Assembly: GCA_035651715.1 (NCBI GenBank)
Contig: DASRFD010000126.1
Coordinates: 1 to 34,765, forward strand
Length of the DNA stretch: 34,765 bases
Direction: 5' to 3'
From: Nevskia sp035651715
GTDB lineage: Bacteria; Pseudomonadota; Gammaproteobacteria; Nevskiales; Nevskiaceae
The notes beneath the pieces were generated by a model. The model ran no database searches. It worked only from the letters and a program-made list of their open reading frames with translations, and was not told the origin of the DNA. Each line of letters begins with the position of its first letter. Within the stretch, counting starts at the first letter, position 1. A program made the translations under genes and the position numbers. Shown here in pieces: positions 1-7,862 of this stretch.

Positions 1-21
1 GATGCAGCGCAATCGGTTCAT
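1..21 (-). CDS. 5' end of an unidentified leftward gene (partial)
   Basis: Only seven codons lie in the window, reading MNRLRCI on the minus strand. They are supported by a good ribosome-binding site (AGAGGAG, positions 26-32) four bases before the ATG. The start resembles the n-region of a signal peptide, but nothing can be said about function. The gene would diverge from the hydrolase at 255, leaving about 230 bases between them in which I see no further gene. Confidence 0.4.
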
Positions 22-254
22 CGTGCTCCTCTGAAAGCAGGGTTCCGGCCGCGGACATCGGGCACGGCGCCCCGGCCCAGTTTAGGCGACGAGGGCCCGT
101 CGCCGGGAGGGGACGGACAGGCGTCCCGGGCGGGCGGACGAAGGGTGCCGGCGCGGAGGGCGGTGCCGCTTTCCGGCGGCGCGCCGGACCGCCCTGCGCG
201 GCGCGCCGCCGTGGCTTATGCTCCCGCCGACGGCCGCCCCCTGGAACACCGAAG

Positions 255-1022
255 ATGCCGCGCAAGACCCTGCTATGGACCGCCCTGGCGCTGGCGCTCG
301 GCTACCTGGCCTGCGCCGCCTGGCTGTATTTCGCCCAGGACGCCCTGCTCTACCACCCCGAGTTCACCCGCGCCGACCCGGCCCAGACCGATTACGCGCT
401 GCGGCGCGACGGCGTGACCCTGCGCGGCTGGGTGGTGAACCCGGGCCGGGCGCGTGCGCTGATCTACTTCGGCGGCAACGCCGACGCGGTGCAGACCATG
501 CGCGACGACTACGGCCGCTGGGCGCCGGACCGCAGCGTCTACCTGGTGGCCTACCGCGGCTACGGCGCCAGCGAGGGCAAGCCGCGGCAGGACGCGCTGT
601 TCGGCGACGCGCTGGCGCTGTTCGACGCGGTGCACGGCCGCCACTCCGAGGTGGCGCTGATCGGCCGCAGCCTGGGCAGCGGCGTCGCCACCTGGGTGGC
701 CGCGCAGCGGCCGGTGGAGAAGCTGGTGCTGGTGACGCCGTTCGACAGCATCGCCGGGATCGCGCAGCGGCGCTTCCCGGTGTTCCCGGTGCAGCTGCTG
801 ATGCGCGACCGCTACGATTCCTGGCGCTACGCCGCGGCGGTGCGCTGCCCGGTGCTGGTGCTGCAGGCGCCGCTGGACCAGGTGGTGCCGGCGGACAGCA
901 CGGCGCGGCTGCTGCGCCGCTTCGCGCCGCCGCCGCAGCTGCGGGTGATCGCCGGCACCGGCCACGGCACCATCGTCGCCGACCCGGCCTATGGCCGGGC
1001 GGTGGCCGACTTTCTGCGATGA
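255..1022 (+). CDS. Membrane-anchored alpha/beta hydrolase (BEM46/ABHD13-like)
   Basis: A 255-residue serine hydrolase of unknown substrate. Residues 5-27 are a hydrophobic N-terminal helix without a clear cleavage site, so the enzyme is probably anchored in the inner membrane with its catalytic domain in the periplasm. The nucleophile elbow GRSLGSG places Ser139. Asp208 (in APLDQVVP) and His237 (in GTGHG) complete a plausible triad. The FGGNA stretch at 72-76 fits the oxyanion loop seen in ABHD13/BEM46 proteins. Its end is 7 bases before the gor start on the same strand, so the two may be co-transcribed. The family assignment rests on these motifs; the substrate is not predictable. Confidence 0.85.
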   Translation: MPRKTLLWTALALALGYLACAAWLYFAQDALLYHPEFTRADPAQTDYALRRDGVTLRGWVVNPGRARALIYFGGNADAVQTMRDDYGRWAPDRSVYLVAYRGYGASEGKPRQDALFGDALALFDAVHGRHSEVALIGRSLGSGVATWVAAQRPVEKLVLVTPFDSIAGIAQRRFPVFPVQLLMRDRYDSWRYAAAVRCPVLVLQAPLDQVVPADSTARLLRRFAPPPQLRVIAGTGHGTIVADPAYGRAVADFLR

Positions 1023-1029
1023 TGCGCGC

Positions 1030-2382
1030 ATGCCCAGCGACTTCGACCTGATCGTCATCGGCGCCGGCTCCGGCGGCGTCGCCGCCAGCCGCTACGCCGC
1101 GTCGCTGGGCGCGCGGGTGGCGATCTGCGAGGCGGAGCGGGTCGGCGGCACCTGCGTGCTGCGCGGCTGCGTGCCGAAGAAGCTGTTCATGTACGCCGCG
1201 CAGTTCGCCGAGGCCTTCGCCGACGCCGCCGCCTACGGCTGGCAGGCGCCGCCGGCGCAGTTCGACCTGGCGGCGCTGACCGCGGCCAAGAACCGCGAAA
1301 CCGACCGCCTCGAGACGGTCTACCAGCGCCTGCTCGACGAGGCCGGGGTGCGCACCGTCCACGGCCGGGCCGAGCTGGAGGACCGCCACACCGTGCGCAT
1401 CGGCGGCGAGCGGCTGCGCGGCGGGCGCATCCTCGTCGCCAGCGGCAGCGCGCCGTCGCGCCCGGGCATTCCCGGCATCGAGCTGGCCGCCACCTCGCGC
1501 GAGATGCTCGAGCTGCGGCAGCTGCCGCCGCGCCTGCTGATCCTCGGCTCCGGCTACATCGCGGCGGAGTTCGCCGGCATCTTCCGCGGCTTCGGCAGCG
1601 CCGTGACCATGGCCTACCGCGCCGACCTGCCGCTGCGCGGCTTCGATCGCGACCTGCGGCAGCGCCTGGCGGCGGCCATGCAGGGGCGCGGCATCGCCCT
1701 GCGGCCGGCGTTCCAGCCGGCGCGGCTGGAGCGCGCCGGCGGCGGCTATGCCTGCCACGGCGCCGACGGCAGCGTGCTGCAGGCCGACCTGGTGCTCAAT
1801 GCCCTCGGCCGCCGCCCCGTCACCGCCGGCATGGGCCTGGAGCGCGCCGGCGTGGCGCTGGCGCCGGACAGCGGCGCGGTGCGGGTCGACGCCTGGTCGC
1901 GCAGCAGCGTGCCGCACATCTTCGCCGTCGGCGACGTCAGCGACCGGCTCAACCTGACCCCGGTGGCGATCGCCGAGGCGCGCGCCTTCGTCGACACCGA
2001 GTTCGGCGGCACGCCGCGCGCGGTCGACCACGAGCGGGTGGCCAGCGCGGTGTTCGCCCAGCCGGCGCTGGCAGCGATCGGCCTGAGCGAGGAGGCCGCC
2101 ACCGCGCGCGGCCACCAGGTGCAGGTCTATGAAGCCGACTTCCGCGCCATGAAGACCGCCTTCGCCGGGCGCGCCGAGCGCAGCTACATGAAGCTGGTGG
2201 TGGACGCCGCCGGCGGCCGGGTGCTGGGCCTGCACATGCTCGGCGCCGACGCGCCGGAGATCGTGCAGAGCCTGGCGGTGGCGGTGACCATGGGGGCGCA
2301 CAAGCGCGACTTCGACGCGACCATGGCGGTGCATCCGACGGTGGCGGAGGAATTCGTGCTGATGCGCAGGGCGCGGGGCTGA
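1030..2382 (+). CDS. gor: Glutathione-disulfide reductase
   Basis: A 450-residue FAD flavoenzyme that reduces oxidised glutathione with NADPH in the cytoplasm. An FAD-binding GAGSGG motif lies at 11-16. The redox-active disulfide is Cys42/Cys47 in GGTCVLRGCVPKK, the form typical of glutathione reductases rather than lipoamide dehydrogenases. The second Rossmann motif GSGYIAAEFAG is at 173-183, followed by Arg197 and Arg203, which match the arginines that select NADPH in E. coli Gor. The C-terminal His435-Pro-Thr with Glu440 is the proton relay contributed across the dimer. An in-frame ATG at 991 lies inside the upstream gene. The ATG at 1030 starts directly at the conserved N-terminus and is preferred. 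Confidence 0.96.
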   Translation: MPSDFDLIVIGAGSGGVAASRYAASLGARVAICEAERVGGTCVLRGCVPKKLFMYAAQFAEAFADAAAYGWQAPPAQFDLAALTAAKNRETDRLETVYQRLLDEAGVRTVHGRAELEDRHTVRIGGERLRGGRILVASGSAPSRPGIPGIELAATSREMLELRQLPPRLLILGSGYIAAEFAGIFRGFGSAVTMAYRADLPLRGFDRDLRQRLAAAMQGRGIALRPAFQPARLERAGGGYACHGADGSVLQADLVLNALGRRPVTAGMGLERAGVALAPDSGAVRVDAWSRSSVPHIFAVGDVSDRLNLTPVAIAEARAFVDTEFGGTPRAVDHERVASAVFAQPALAAIGLSEEAATARGHQVQVYEADFRAMKTAFAGRAERSYMKLVVDAAGGRVLGLHMLGADAPEIVQSLAVAVTMGAHKRDFDATMAVHPTVAEEFVLMRRARG

Positions 2383-2503
2383 GGCCATCCCGGCCGCGGC
2401 ACAGGTCCGCCGCCGCGCCGGCGGGCGGGCGGACGGGAGCGACGCGGCACCAAATCGCCGCCCGGCTGTCTTAGCCCCTGAGGCGCCCCGCGCCCTTCAC
2501 CAC

Positions 2504-3412
2504 ATGCCGACCCCGCTCCGTTCCCTGCTGCTGCTCCTGGCCTGCCTGCTGTGCTGCGGCAGCGCGCTGGCGCGCGAGCAGACCTTCAAGGTCAACGGGC
2601 TGCAGGTCACCGCCTGGTGGCGCGAGCCGGCGCCGGCGGAGCGCCAGCCGGTGCTGGTGTTCTCGCACGGCCTGCACGGCTGCGACGTGCAGTCGCGCGG
2701 CCTGACCGAGGCCTTCGCCGCCGCCGGCTACCTGGTGTTCGCGCCGAACCATCGCGACGCCTCCTGCAACGGCGGCACCACGCCCTGGTTCGAGGGCACC
2801 GAGACGATGTTCCTGCACCCGGAGCAGTGGAACGAATCGAGCTACCGCAACCGCGCCGACGATATCCGCCGGCTGATCGCCGGGCTCTACGACGATCCGC
2901 GCTTCCGCGACCATGCCGACTGGTCGCGCCTGGGCCTGGTGGGGCATTCGCTGGGCGGCTACACCGTGCTGGGCCTGGCCGGGGCCTGGCCGGGGTGGAA
3001 GCTGCCGGGGGTGAAGGCGGTGCTGGCGCTGGCGCCGTACAGCCTGCCGTACGACGTGCACCGGACCTGGAGCGGCGTCGACGTGCCGGTGATGTTCCAG
3101 TGCGGCCAGAACGACTTCGCCATCACGCCGTTCGTGGCGCAGCCCGGCGGCAGCTACGACAGCGCGCCGCAGCCCCGCTACTACGTCGAGTTCGCCGACG
3201 CCGGGCACCTGGCCTGGACCAACCAGGACAGCACCGACCGCAAGGCGATCCTGTTCTACAGCCTGTCCTTCCTCAACCGCTATGTGCGGGGCGACAGCGC
3301 GGAGCGCGGGCTGATCCGGCAGCGGCCGGAAGCGCTGCGCCTGCGCTATGCCTCGGAACTCGGCCGCAGCGACGAAGCGGAGCCGCAGGGCCCCGCCGCG
3401 CCATCCGACTGA
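2504..3412 (+). CDS. Secreted alpha/beta hydrolase (PAF-acetylhydrolase/dienelactone-hydrolase-like)
   Basis: A 302-residue exported hydrolase. Residues 1-23 form a signal peptide with a leucine/cysteine-rich core and an ALA cleavage motif before Arg24. The fold is shown by an SHGLHG oxyanion-hole segment at 54-59, the nucleophile elbow GHSLGGY with Ser149, an Asp in the CGQNDFAITP strand and a His in DAGHLAW. This arrangement is seen in bacterial platelet-activating-factor acetylhydrolase-like and chlorophyllase-like enzymes, so an esterase or lipase activity in the periplasm is likely. No clear Shine-Dalgarno sequence precedes the ATG. The gene converges with the OmpA-like gene, with only five bases between their stop codons. 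Confidence 0.85.
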   Translation: MPTPLRSLLLLLACLLCCGSALAREQTFKVNGLQVTAWWREPAPAERQPVLVFSHGLHGCDVQSRGLTEAFAAAGYLVFAPNHRDASCNGGTTPWFEGTETMFLHPEQWNESSYRNRADDIRRLIAGLYDDPRFRDHADWSRLGLVGHSLGGYTVLGLAGAWPGWKLPGVKAVLALAPYSLPYDVHRTWSGVDVPVMFQCGQNDFAITPFVAQPGGSYDSAPQPRYYVEFADAGHLAWTNQDSTDRKAILFYSLSFLNRYVRGDSAERGLIRQRPEALRLRYASELGRSDEAEPQGPAAPSD

Positions 3413-3417
3413 CCGCC

Positions 3418-4086
3418 TCAGTCGACGCCGGCCGTGCCGGCGGCGCCGTCGGCCGGATTCATCACCATGCCGTTGGCGGTGGCGTTGCCGGTGTCGTCGA
3501 TCACCAGCGAGACGCGGCGGTTGAGCGCGCCCTTCTCGCCCCAGGCGCCGGCGACCACCTGGCGGTTGCGCGCCTTGCCGTAGCTGACGGCGCGCACCTG
3601 GTCGGCGCTGAGGCCGCCGTTCTGCACCAGGTAGTCGCGCACCGCCCTGGCCCGCTGCAGGCCCAGCCGCTGGTTGTAGGGCGCCGAGCCCTTGGCGTCG
3701 GCGAAGCCTTCCACCGTCACCAGCACGCTCTGGTTGTGCTTGTGGATCACCGCGGCGAAGTCGTCGAGCACCGGCTTGTCCACGTCGCGCAGCGCCGCCT
3801 GCTTGTAGTCGAAGTGGGCGGCGACATCGACGCGCATGCGGCCCTGCAGCTGCGAGATCTGAGCGTCGTATTTCTGGAACCGCGCGTCCATGTCGCTGCG
3901 CAGGCTGGCGAGGTCGCTGCGGTTGGCGGCGATCGCCGCCTTGTTGGCGTCGACATCGCGGCGCAGGCCGCCGACGGTGGTGTTGTACTCGTCTTCCTTG
4001 ACGTAATGGCAGCCGGACAGCAGCACGGCGGCGGTGACGGCGGCCGATGCGAAGACGCGGCCGCGGCTCCTGGCATGGATGTGCAT
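3418..4086 (-). CDS. OmpA-family peptidoglycan-binding lipoprotein
   Basis: A 222-residue outer-membrane lipoprotein. The signal peptide ends in a lipobox, LLSGC, with the lipidated cysteine at 26. Residues 38-85 show heptad-like spacing (LRRDVDANKAAIAANRSDL and onward), suggesting a coiled-coil stalk. Residues 100-205 are an OmpA C-terminal domain: VEGFADAKGS, the YNQRLGLQRARAV helix and the closing NRRVSLVI strand. In the family the Asp and the Arg of these motifs bind diaminopimelate in peptidoglycan. FAD replaces the more usual HTD. A strong ribosome-binding site (AAGGAGGA) precedes the ATG. The protein probably tethers the outer membrane to the cell wall. Confidence 0.92.
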   Translation of the reverse strand: MHIHARSRGRVFASAAVTAAVLLSGCHYVKEDEYNTTVGGLRRDVDANKAAIAANRSDLASLRSDMDARFQKYDAQISQLQGRMRVDVAAHFDYKQAALRDVDKPVLDDFAAVIHKHNQSVLVTVEGFADAKGSAPYNQRLGLQRARAVRDYLVQNGGLSADQVRAVSYGKARNRQVVAGAWGEKGALNRRVSLVIDDTGNATANGMVMNPADGAAGTAGVD

Positions 4087-4167
4087 CGCGATCCTCCTTG
4101 ATCGAACGGCTCCGCCGGCGGCGAAGCGCAGCGCCTTCCCGGCGCACCCGGCCCGTCCCTGACGCGC

Positions 4168-4196
4168 GGGGCCTGCCGCTTCGACCGGCAGGCCCC
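4168..4196 (-). terminator. Strong GC hairpin downstream of the cyclophilin gene
   Basis: Two perfect 11-base arms (GGGGCCTGCCG and its complement) flank a 7-base CTTCGAC loop, 8 bases past the cyclophilin stop codon. There is no T-tract on either side, so it may be a transcription pause, a weak or Rho-assisted terminator, or an mRNA 3'-end stabiliser rather than a classical intrinsic terminator. Confidence 0.5.
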
Positions 4197-4204
4197 GGCG
4201 AAGT

Positions 4205-4687
4205 TCAGGCGGCGTCGGCGGCGACCTTGAAGCTGGCGATGCGGTCCGGGTTGGCGACCGCGCCGTTGTTGGAGGCGCTGCCCTTCTTGATGGCGTCGAT
4301 GTGCTCCATGCCGGAGGTCACCTTGCCCCACACGGTGTACTGGCCGTCGAGGTGGGGCGAGTCGCCGAGCATGATGAAGAACTGGCTGTCGGCGGAGTCC
4401 GGCGAGGCGGCGCGGGCCATCGAGCAGACGCCGCGCAGGTGCTTCTCGCGCGAGAACTCGGCCTTGAGCTTGCGGCCGGAGCCGCCGGTGCCGTCGCCGC
4501 GCGGGCAGCCGGTCTGCACCATGAAGCCGGCGATGACGCGATGGAAGGGGATGCCGTCATAGAAGCCCTTGCGCACCAGCTCCTTGATCTGGGCGCAGTG
4601 GTTCGGCGCCAGGTCGGGGCGCATCTCGATCACCACGCGGCCGGTGGGGACTTCCAGGTAGAGGGTGTTTTCAAGATCGGCTGCCAT
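4205..4687 (-). CDS. Cyclophilin-type peptidyl-prolyl cis-trans isomerase
   Basis: A 160-residue cytoplasmic cyclophilin, the usual length of a bacterial single-domain PpiB-like enzyme. It catalyses rotation of X-Pro bonds during protein folding. The conserved core is easy to see: FHRVIAGFMVQTGCP with the catalytic Arg, GDGTGG, ADSQFFIML and LDGQYTVWGKV. There is no signal peptide. The reading frame is open upstream to 4747, but the ATG at 4687 begins at the conserved N-terminus and avoids a poorly coded leader, so I use it; its Shine-Dalgarno (GGAA) is weak. The gene lies downstream of, and probably with, the small CC-C-C gene at 4747-4929. Confidence 0.94.
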   Translation of the reverse strand: MAADLENTLYLEVPTGRVVIEMRPDLAPNHCAQIKELVRKGFYDGIPFHRVIAGFMVQTGCPRGDGTGGSGRKLKAEFSREKHLRGVCSMARAASPDSADSQFFIMLGDSPHLDGQYTVWGKVTSGMEHIDAIKKGSASNNGAVANPDRIASFKVAADAA

Positions 4688-4746
4688 GTCGTTTCCGCGG
4701 ATTCCAGGTGGTGAAAAGGGCATTCTACGGGATGCCCGCGCCGGCA

Positions 4747-4929
4747 TCAGTCCGCCGGCCGGTCCCGCCGGCGCCGGCGGATCTCCTCGACCTGCTCCTG
4801 CCAGCGCTCCAGCTCGCGGTCGTAGAGGTCGAAGACGCAGACCGGGCAGTCGCTGCGGCAGCAGTCGGAGTCGCGCGGCGGCTGCGGCCGCGGCGGCAGA
4901 TCGTCCGCGTCGGGGTCTTTTTGCTGCAT
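4747..4929 (-). CDS. Small oxidoreductase-like (CC-x3-C-x2-C) protein
   Basis: A 60-residue protein with an acidic, proline-rich start and the motif CCRSDCPVCVFDLYDRELERW. This matches the short Oxidoreductase-like domain family (Pfam Oxidored-like), in which four cysteines precede a Y-x3-E-L-x2-W helix. The four cysteines could bind a metal or form disulfides; I know of no firmly assigned biochemical role. The C-terminus is a basic run (RRRRRDRP). A close relative is encoded at 13184-13363. The pair shares the proline-rich start, the CC-x3-C-x2-C core and a basic or helical tail. Upstream of the cyclophilin on the same strand. Confidence 0.75.
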   Translation of the reverse strand: MQQKDPDADDLPPRPQPPRDSDCCRSDCPVCVFDLYDRELERWQEQVEEIRRRRRDRPAD

Positions 4930-5020
4930 CGCGTCAGTCTACTGCGCGGAACGCTCCCGGCGAATGGCGCAACGGCCGGGATTGGCGTAAAAATGTTTTA
5001 AAACAGGCTGCAGGCGGCGC

Positions 5021-5218
5021 ATGGCTCAGATCATCAACTTCAACAAGGCGCGCAAGCGCAAGGCCCGCGTGGAGGCCGAGGCGCAGGCGGCGGCCAACCG
5101 CGTGCGCCATGGCCGCACCCGCGAGCAGAAGGCCCGCGACGCCGCCGAGGCCGAGGAGGCGCAGCGCCGGCTCGACGCCGTGCGGCGCGAGCCCGAGCCG
5201 GGCCCGGACGAGAGCTGA
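5021..5218 (+). CDS. DUF4169 family protein
   Basis: A 65-residue, highly charged protein that starts MAQIINFNKARKRKAR and continues with AAANRVRHGRTREQK. This matches the DUF4169 pattern: an IVNLNxARK start, then a Glu/Ala/Arg-rich helix with an NRxxxGRTxxEK block. It is probably one long amphipathic helix, with no signal or membrane segment. Function is unknown. It is followed after four bases by the DUF2726 gene, whose ribosome-binding site overlaps this stop codon, so the two are almost certainly co-translated. The A+T-rich stretch just upstream (AAAAATGTTTTAAAAC) is the most promoter-like DNA here. Confidence 0.75.
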   Translation: MAQIINFNKARKRKARVEAEAQAAANRVRHGRTREQKARDAAEAEEAQRRLDAVRREPEPGPDES

Positions 5219-5222
5219 GGCG

Positions 5223-5960
5223 ATGAAGGTCCTGCTCGCCATCCTGGTGCTGCTGCTGGTGCTGGGCGCGCTCGGCGCGCTGGCCGCGCGCCGCGTGCGC
5301 AGCCTGCGCGGCCAGCCCGCGCCGCCGCCGCCCGACTACCGGCGCCGCGATTTCATGAGCAAGGCCGAGCGCGCCTTCTTCCGCGTGCTGCAGCAGGCGG
5401 TGGGACGCGGCGGCCTGGTCTTCGCCAAGGTGCGCCTGGCCGACCTGCTGACCCCGGCCGGCGGCATCGGCAACGAGGGCTACCAGGCCGCCTTCAACCG
5501 CATCAGCGCCAAGCACGTCGACTTCGTCATCTGCGGCCCGGACGACGTGGTGCCGCGCCTGGCGATCGAGCTGGACGACGCCTCGCACCGCCAGGCGACG
5601 CGGCAGGAGCGCGACGCCTTCATCGACGCGGCGCTGCATTCCGCCGGCCTGCCGCTGCTGCGCGTGCCGGCCCAGGGCGACTACGTCATGCAGGAGCTGC
5701 GCAGGCAGCTGGCCGAATACCTCGAGCCGCAGCCGCAGGGACGCGGCCAGGAACTGCCGCCGGTGTCGCAGGCCTCGCGCACGCAGGAGCTGCCGGCGGC
5801 GCCGGTGGCGCGCGCCGCCGCCGCGCCGACCTGCCCCAAGTGCGGCGCCGGCATGGTGGCGCGCAAGGGCCAGTCCGGTGCGCTGGCGGGCAAGGAGTTC
5901 TGGGGCTGCAGCACCTTCCCGCGCTGCCACGGTCTGCTGCCGAAGGCCGCGACCGCCTGA
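5223..5960 (+). CDS. Anchored DUF2726 protein with C-terminal topoisomerase-type zinc ribbon
   Basis: A 245-residue protein in three parts. Residues 2-22 are a hydrophobic anchor. Residues 45-175 are a DUF2726 domain, a restriction-endonuclease-like fold with conserved KVRLADLL, VDFVICG and AIELDDASH segments; the Asp and Glu residues fit a PD-(D/E)xK-type site. The C-terminus from about 204 holds CPKCG, then WGCSTFPRC, which is the zinc ribbon found at the end of topoisomerase I. The ATG has a GAGG site overlapping the preceding stop codon. A nuclease or DNA-binding role at the membrane is suggested by the domains but is not established for the family. Confidence 0.82.
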   Translation: MKVLLAILVLLLVLGALGALAARRVRSLRGQPAPPPPDYRRRDFMSKAERAFFRVLQQAVGRGGLVFAKVRLADLLTPAGGIGNEGYQAAFNRISAKHVDFVICGPDDVVPRLAIELDDASHRQATRQERDAFIDAALHSAGLPLLRVPAQGDYVMQELRRQLAEYLEPQPQGRGQELPPVSQASRTQELPAAPVARAAAAPTCPKCGAGMVARKGQSGALAGKEFWGCSTFPRCHGLLPKAATA

Positions 5961-5977
5961 CCGCGGCGGGCGCGGCC

Positions 5978-6316
5978 CTAGCCGAAGCCGGCGCTGCTGA
6001 GGTAGTAGCTCTTCATCGGCCCGTCCTGCATCGCCATCGCCCGGGCCAGGCCGCCCAGCACGTAGGGCCTGGCCATGTGCGCCTCCAGCGCCGCCAGGCT
6101 GGACCAGCGCTCGACCACGATGAAGTGGCAGGGATCGGCCGAATCCTGCCACACGTCGTAGACCTCGCAGCCGGGTTCGCCGCTGGCCGGCAGGATGTAG
6201 TGCTCGCGGGCGTAGGCGCGGTATTCCTCGACGCACTCCGGGCGGATGCGCACGTGGTGGACGATGCACAGCGGCTTGCTGGGGTCCTTCACCGCCCCTT
6301 CCGGCAGCATGGCCAT
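5978..6316 (-). CDS. Antibiotic biosynthesis monooxygenase (ABM) domain protein
   Basis: A 112-residue ferredoxin-like alpha/beta-barrel protein. The ABM signature is seen in the strand IVHHVRIRPECVEEY, the PGCEVYDVWQDSADPCHFIVVERW block and the following helix SLAALEAHM. Small ABM proteins such as YgiN act on quinols or other electron-rich rings without a bound cofactor; some members instead bind haem. The substrate here cannot be told. The protein has about ten residues before the first strand, with no signal peptide. A good GAGGAAA ribosome-binding site precedes the ATG. It converges with the DUF2726 gene. Confidence 0.85.
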   Translation of the reverse strand: MAMLPEGAVKDPSKPLCIVHHVRIRPECVEEYRAYAREHYILPASGEPGCEVYDVWQDSADPCHFIVVERWSSLAALEAHMARPYVLGGLARAMAMQDGPMKSYYLSSAGFG

Positions 6317-6449
6317 GGTGGTTTCCTCGCCAGTTGAGTGCGGGCCATGCTGGCCGTTCCGCGCCGGGCCGGCCTCGTCCTTTCAAGTGAGTTGACCCCG
6401 TTCGGCGAGGCCGGCCGTTTACAGGACTGTCGCCCCACCGGAGCCGTCC

Positions 6450-7226
6450 ATGCGCGTCCTGTCCCTGCTGCTGCTTGCCGCCCTCTGCGCCTGCGCGCTG
6501 CCCACGCGCGCCGGCAATCTCGCCGACCTGGAGGTCTACGACCGCAGCACCGGCCAGCTGCTGCCGGTGTACCGCCACGACGGCCGCCTCTATATCGCCG
6601 GCGAGCCGCGCCACGAATACGAGCTGCGCATCCGCAACCGCAGCGGCGGCCGCCTGCTGGCGGTGGGCAGCGTCGACGGCGTGAACGTGCTCAGCGGCGA
6701 GACGGCCGCTCCCGGCCAGGGCGGCTACGTGCTCGACCCCTACGGCTCGGTGTCGATTGCCGGCTGGCGCAAGAGCCTCAGCCGCGTCGCCGCGTTCTAC
6801 TTCACCGCCCTGCCCGACAGCTATGCCGCGCGCACCGGCCGGCCCGACGACGTCGGCGTGATCGGCGTGGCGCTGTTCCGCGAGAAGACCCGCTGCTGCG
6901 CCGGCGGCTCCGCCGACGCGCCGTACGCGCTCGACAAGGCGGAAGCGGCGCCGGCGGCGCCCGCAGCCCAGGCCGGCCGGCAGGCGGAGGCCGCGAGCGA
7001 CGCCCCGCGGCGCGACGAGCGCCTCGGCACCGGCCACGGCCGCAGCGAGTACTCGGCCGCCTACGAGACCGCGTTCGAGCGCCTCACCGACAGCCCGGAG
7101 GAAACCATCGCCATCTGGTACGACTCGCGCCGCAACCTGGTCGCGCAGGGCGTGATTCCGCAGCCGCCGCGCTACGCGCAGCGCCAGCCGGACCCCTTCC
7201 CGGCCCGCTTCGTGCCGGACCCTTGA
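6450..7226 (+). CDS. Exported protein of unknown function
   Basis: A 258-residue protein with a clear signal peptide (residues 1-21, core LSLLLLAALCACAL, cleavage near TRA-GN). A beta-rich N-terminal half follows, with YELRIRNRSGGRLLAV, SVDGVNVLSGE and GYVLDPYGSVSIAGWRKS blocks that look like an Ig- or beta-sandwich fold. Two adjacent cysteines (TRCCAGG) sit at about 149-150. After an Ala-rich linker, the C-terminal part carries LGTGHGRSEYSAAYETAFER and a proline-rich end. I recognise no named family. An oxidising-compartment role is suggested by the signal peptide and cysteines. The start has a GGAG site at proper spacing. Confidence 0.8.
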   Translation: MRVLSLLLLAALCACALPTRAGNLADLEVYDRSTGQLLPVYRHDGRLYIAGEPRHEYELRIRNRSGGRLLAVGSVDGVNVLSGETAAPGQGGYVLDPYGSVSIAGWRKSLSRVAAFYFTALPDSYAARTGRPDDVGVIGVALFREKTRCCAGGSADAPYALDKAEAAPAAPAAQAGRQAEAASDAPRRDERLGTGHGRSEYSAAYETAFERLTDSPEETIAIWYDSRRNLVAQGVIPQPPRYAQRQPDPFPARFVPDP

Positions 7227-7326
7227 AGCGCGCGGCACTCATGCGATCGGACGATGTAGGCGCCGGGTTGCGCCAACAAGATCGCTCCATGAGCGCGCCG
7301 GCGCGCGCCGGCAAGGAGGAGCAGCG

Positions 7327-7857
7327 ATGGCTTTGTCCCGCGAGCGGCTGGAAGCACGCGCCGCGCAGATGCGTGCCGCCTTCGAGGAGGCGGCGCGGCG
7401 CAACGAGTGGTCCTGGCTGGCCGACGAGTTCTACGCCGAGCACTGCCGCTACGTCTGCGAGTACGGCGGCACCATGCGGGTCGAGGCGCGCAGCCGCGAG
7501 GAGATCCGCGCCACGCACTACGGCCGCGACATGCGCGTGGGCTGGGAGGGCTGGACCTTCCCGATCGAGCGCTACGCCGTGCAGGGCAACCTGATCATCA
7601 CCCACTGGTGGAACCGCGGCCCCGGCGCGCGGCCCGACGGCTCGCACTACCAGACGCCGGGCGTCTCCTTCATCGAGGTCGGCGACGACGGCCTGTTCAC
7701 CAGCCAGCTGGACCTGTTCGACCTGGCCCACCAGATGCACCTGTGCGACGAGCTGGAGGCCGCCGGCCTGCTCTCGGCGCAGCTCAAGCGCGAATGGGTG
7801 ATCCCGAGCAAGCGGCGCCTGATCGGGATGCTGAGCGTGAACCTGCCGCCCGGGTAG
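7327..7857 (+). CDS. NTF2-like (SnoaL-type) fold protein
   Basis: A 176-residue cytoplasmic protein. An N-terminal helix (about 10-28), DEFYAEHCRYVCEYGG, the RSREEIRATHYG helix and later strands (YAVQGNLIITHWWNR, GVSFIEVGDDGLFTSQLDLFD) fit the alpha+beta cone of SnoaL/NTF2-like proteins. That fold is used by polyketide cyclases, ketosteroid isomerases, limonene-epoxide hydrolase and many ligand binders. The ribosome-binding site (AAGGAGGAG) is excellent. The stop codon is 5 bases from the start of the epoxide-hydrolase-like gene, so the two form an operon and probably act on related small molecules. No specific catalytic residues can be assigned. Confidence 0.78.
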   Translation: MALSRERLEARAAQMRAAFEEAARRNEWSWLADEFYAEHCRYVCEYGGTMRVEARSREEIRATHYGRDMRVGWEGWTFPIERYAVQGNLIITHWWNRGPGARPDGSHYQTPGVSFIEVGDDGLFTSQLDLFDLAHQMHLCDELEAAGLLSAQLKREWVIPSKRRLIGMLSVNLPPG

Positions 7858-7862
7858 CGCGC

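Noticed and set aside
364..2388. A 674-codon open frame antisense to the first hydrolase and gor
   Set aside because: It is a by-product of high G+C at third positions. It is rich in His, Arg and Ala with no family resemblance, and the plus-strand genes have complete motifs.
5040..7238. A 732-codon minus-strand open frame
   Set aside because: It runs antisense through the DUF4169 and DUF2726 genes, overlaps the ABM gene in another frame, and is antisense to the exported protein. Its composition is that of a shadow frame.
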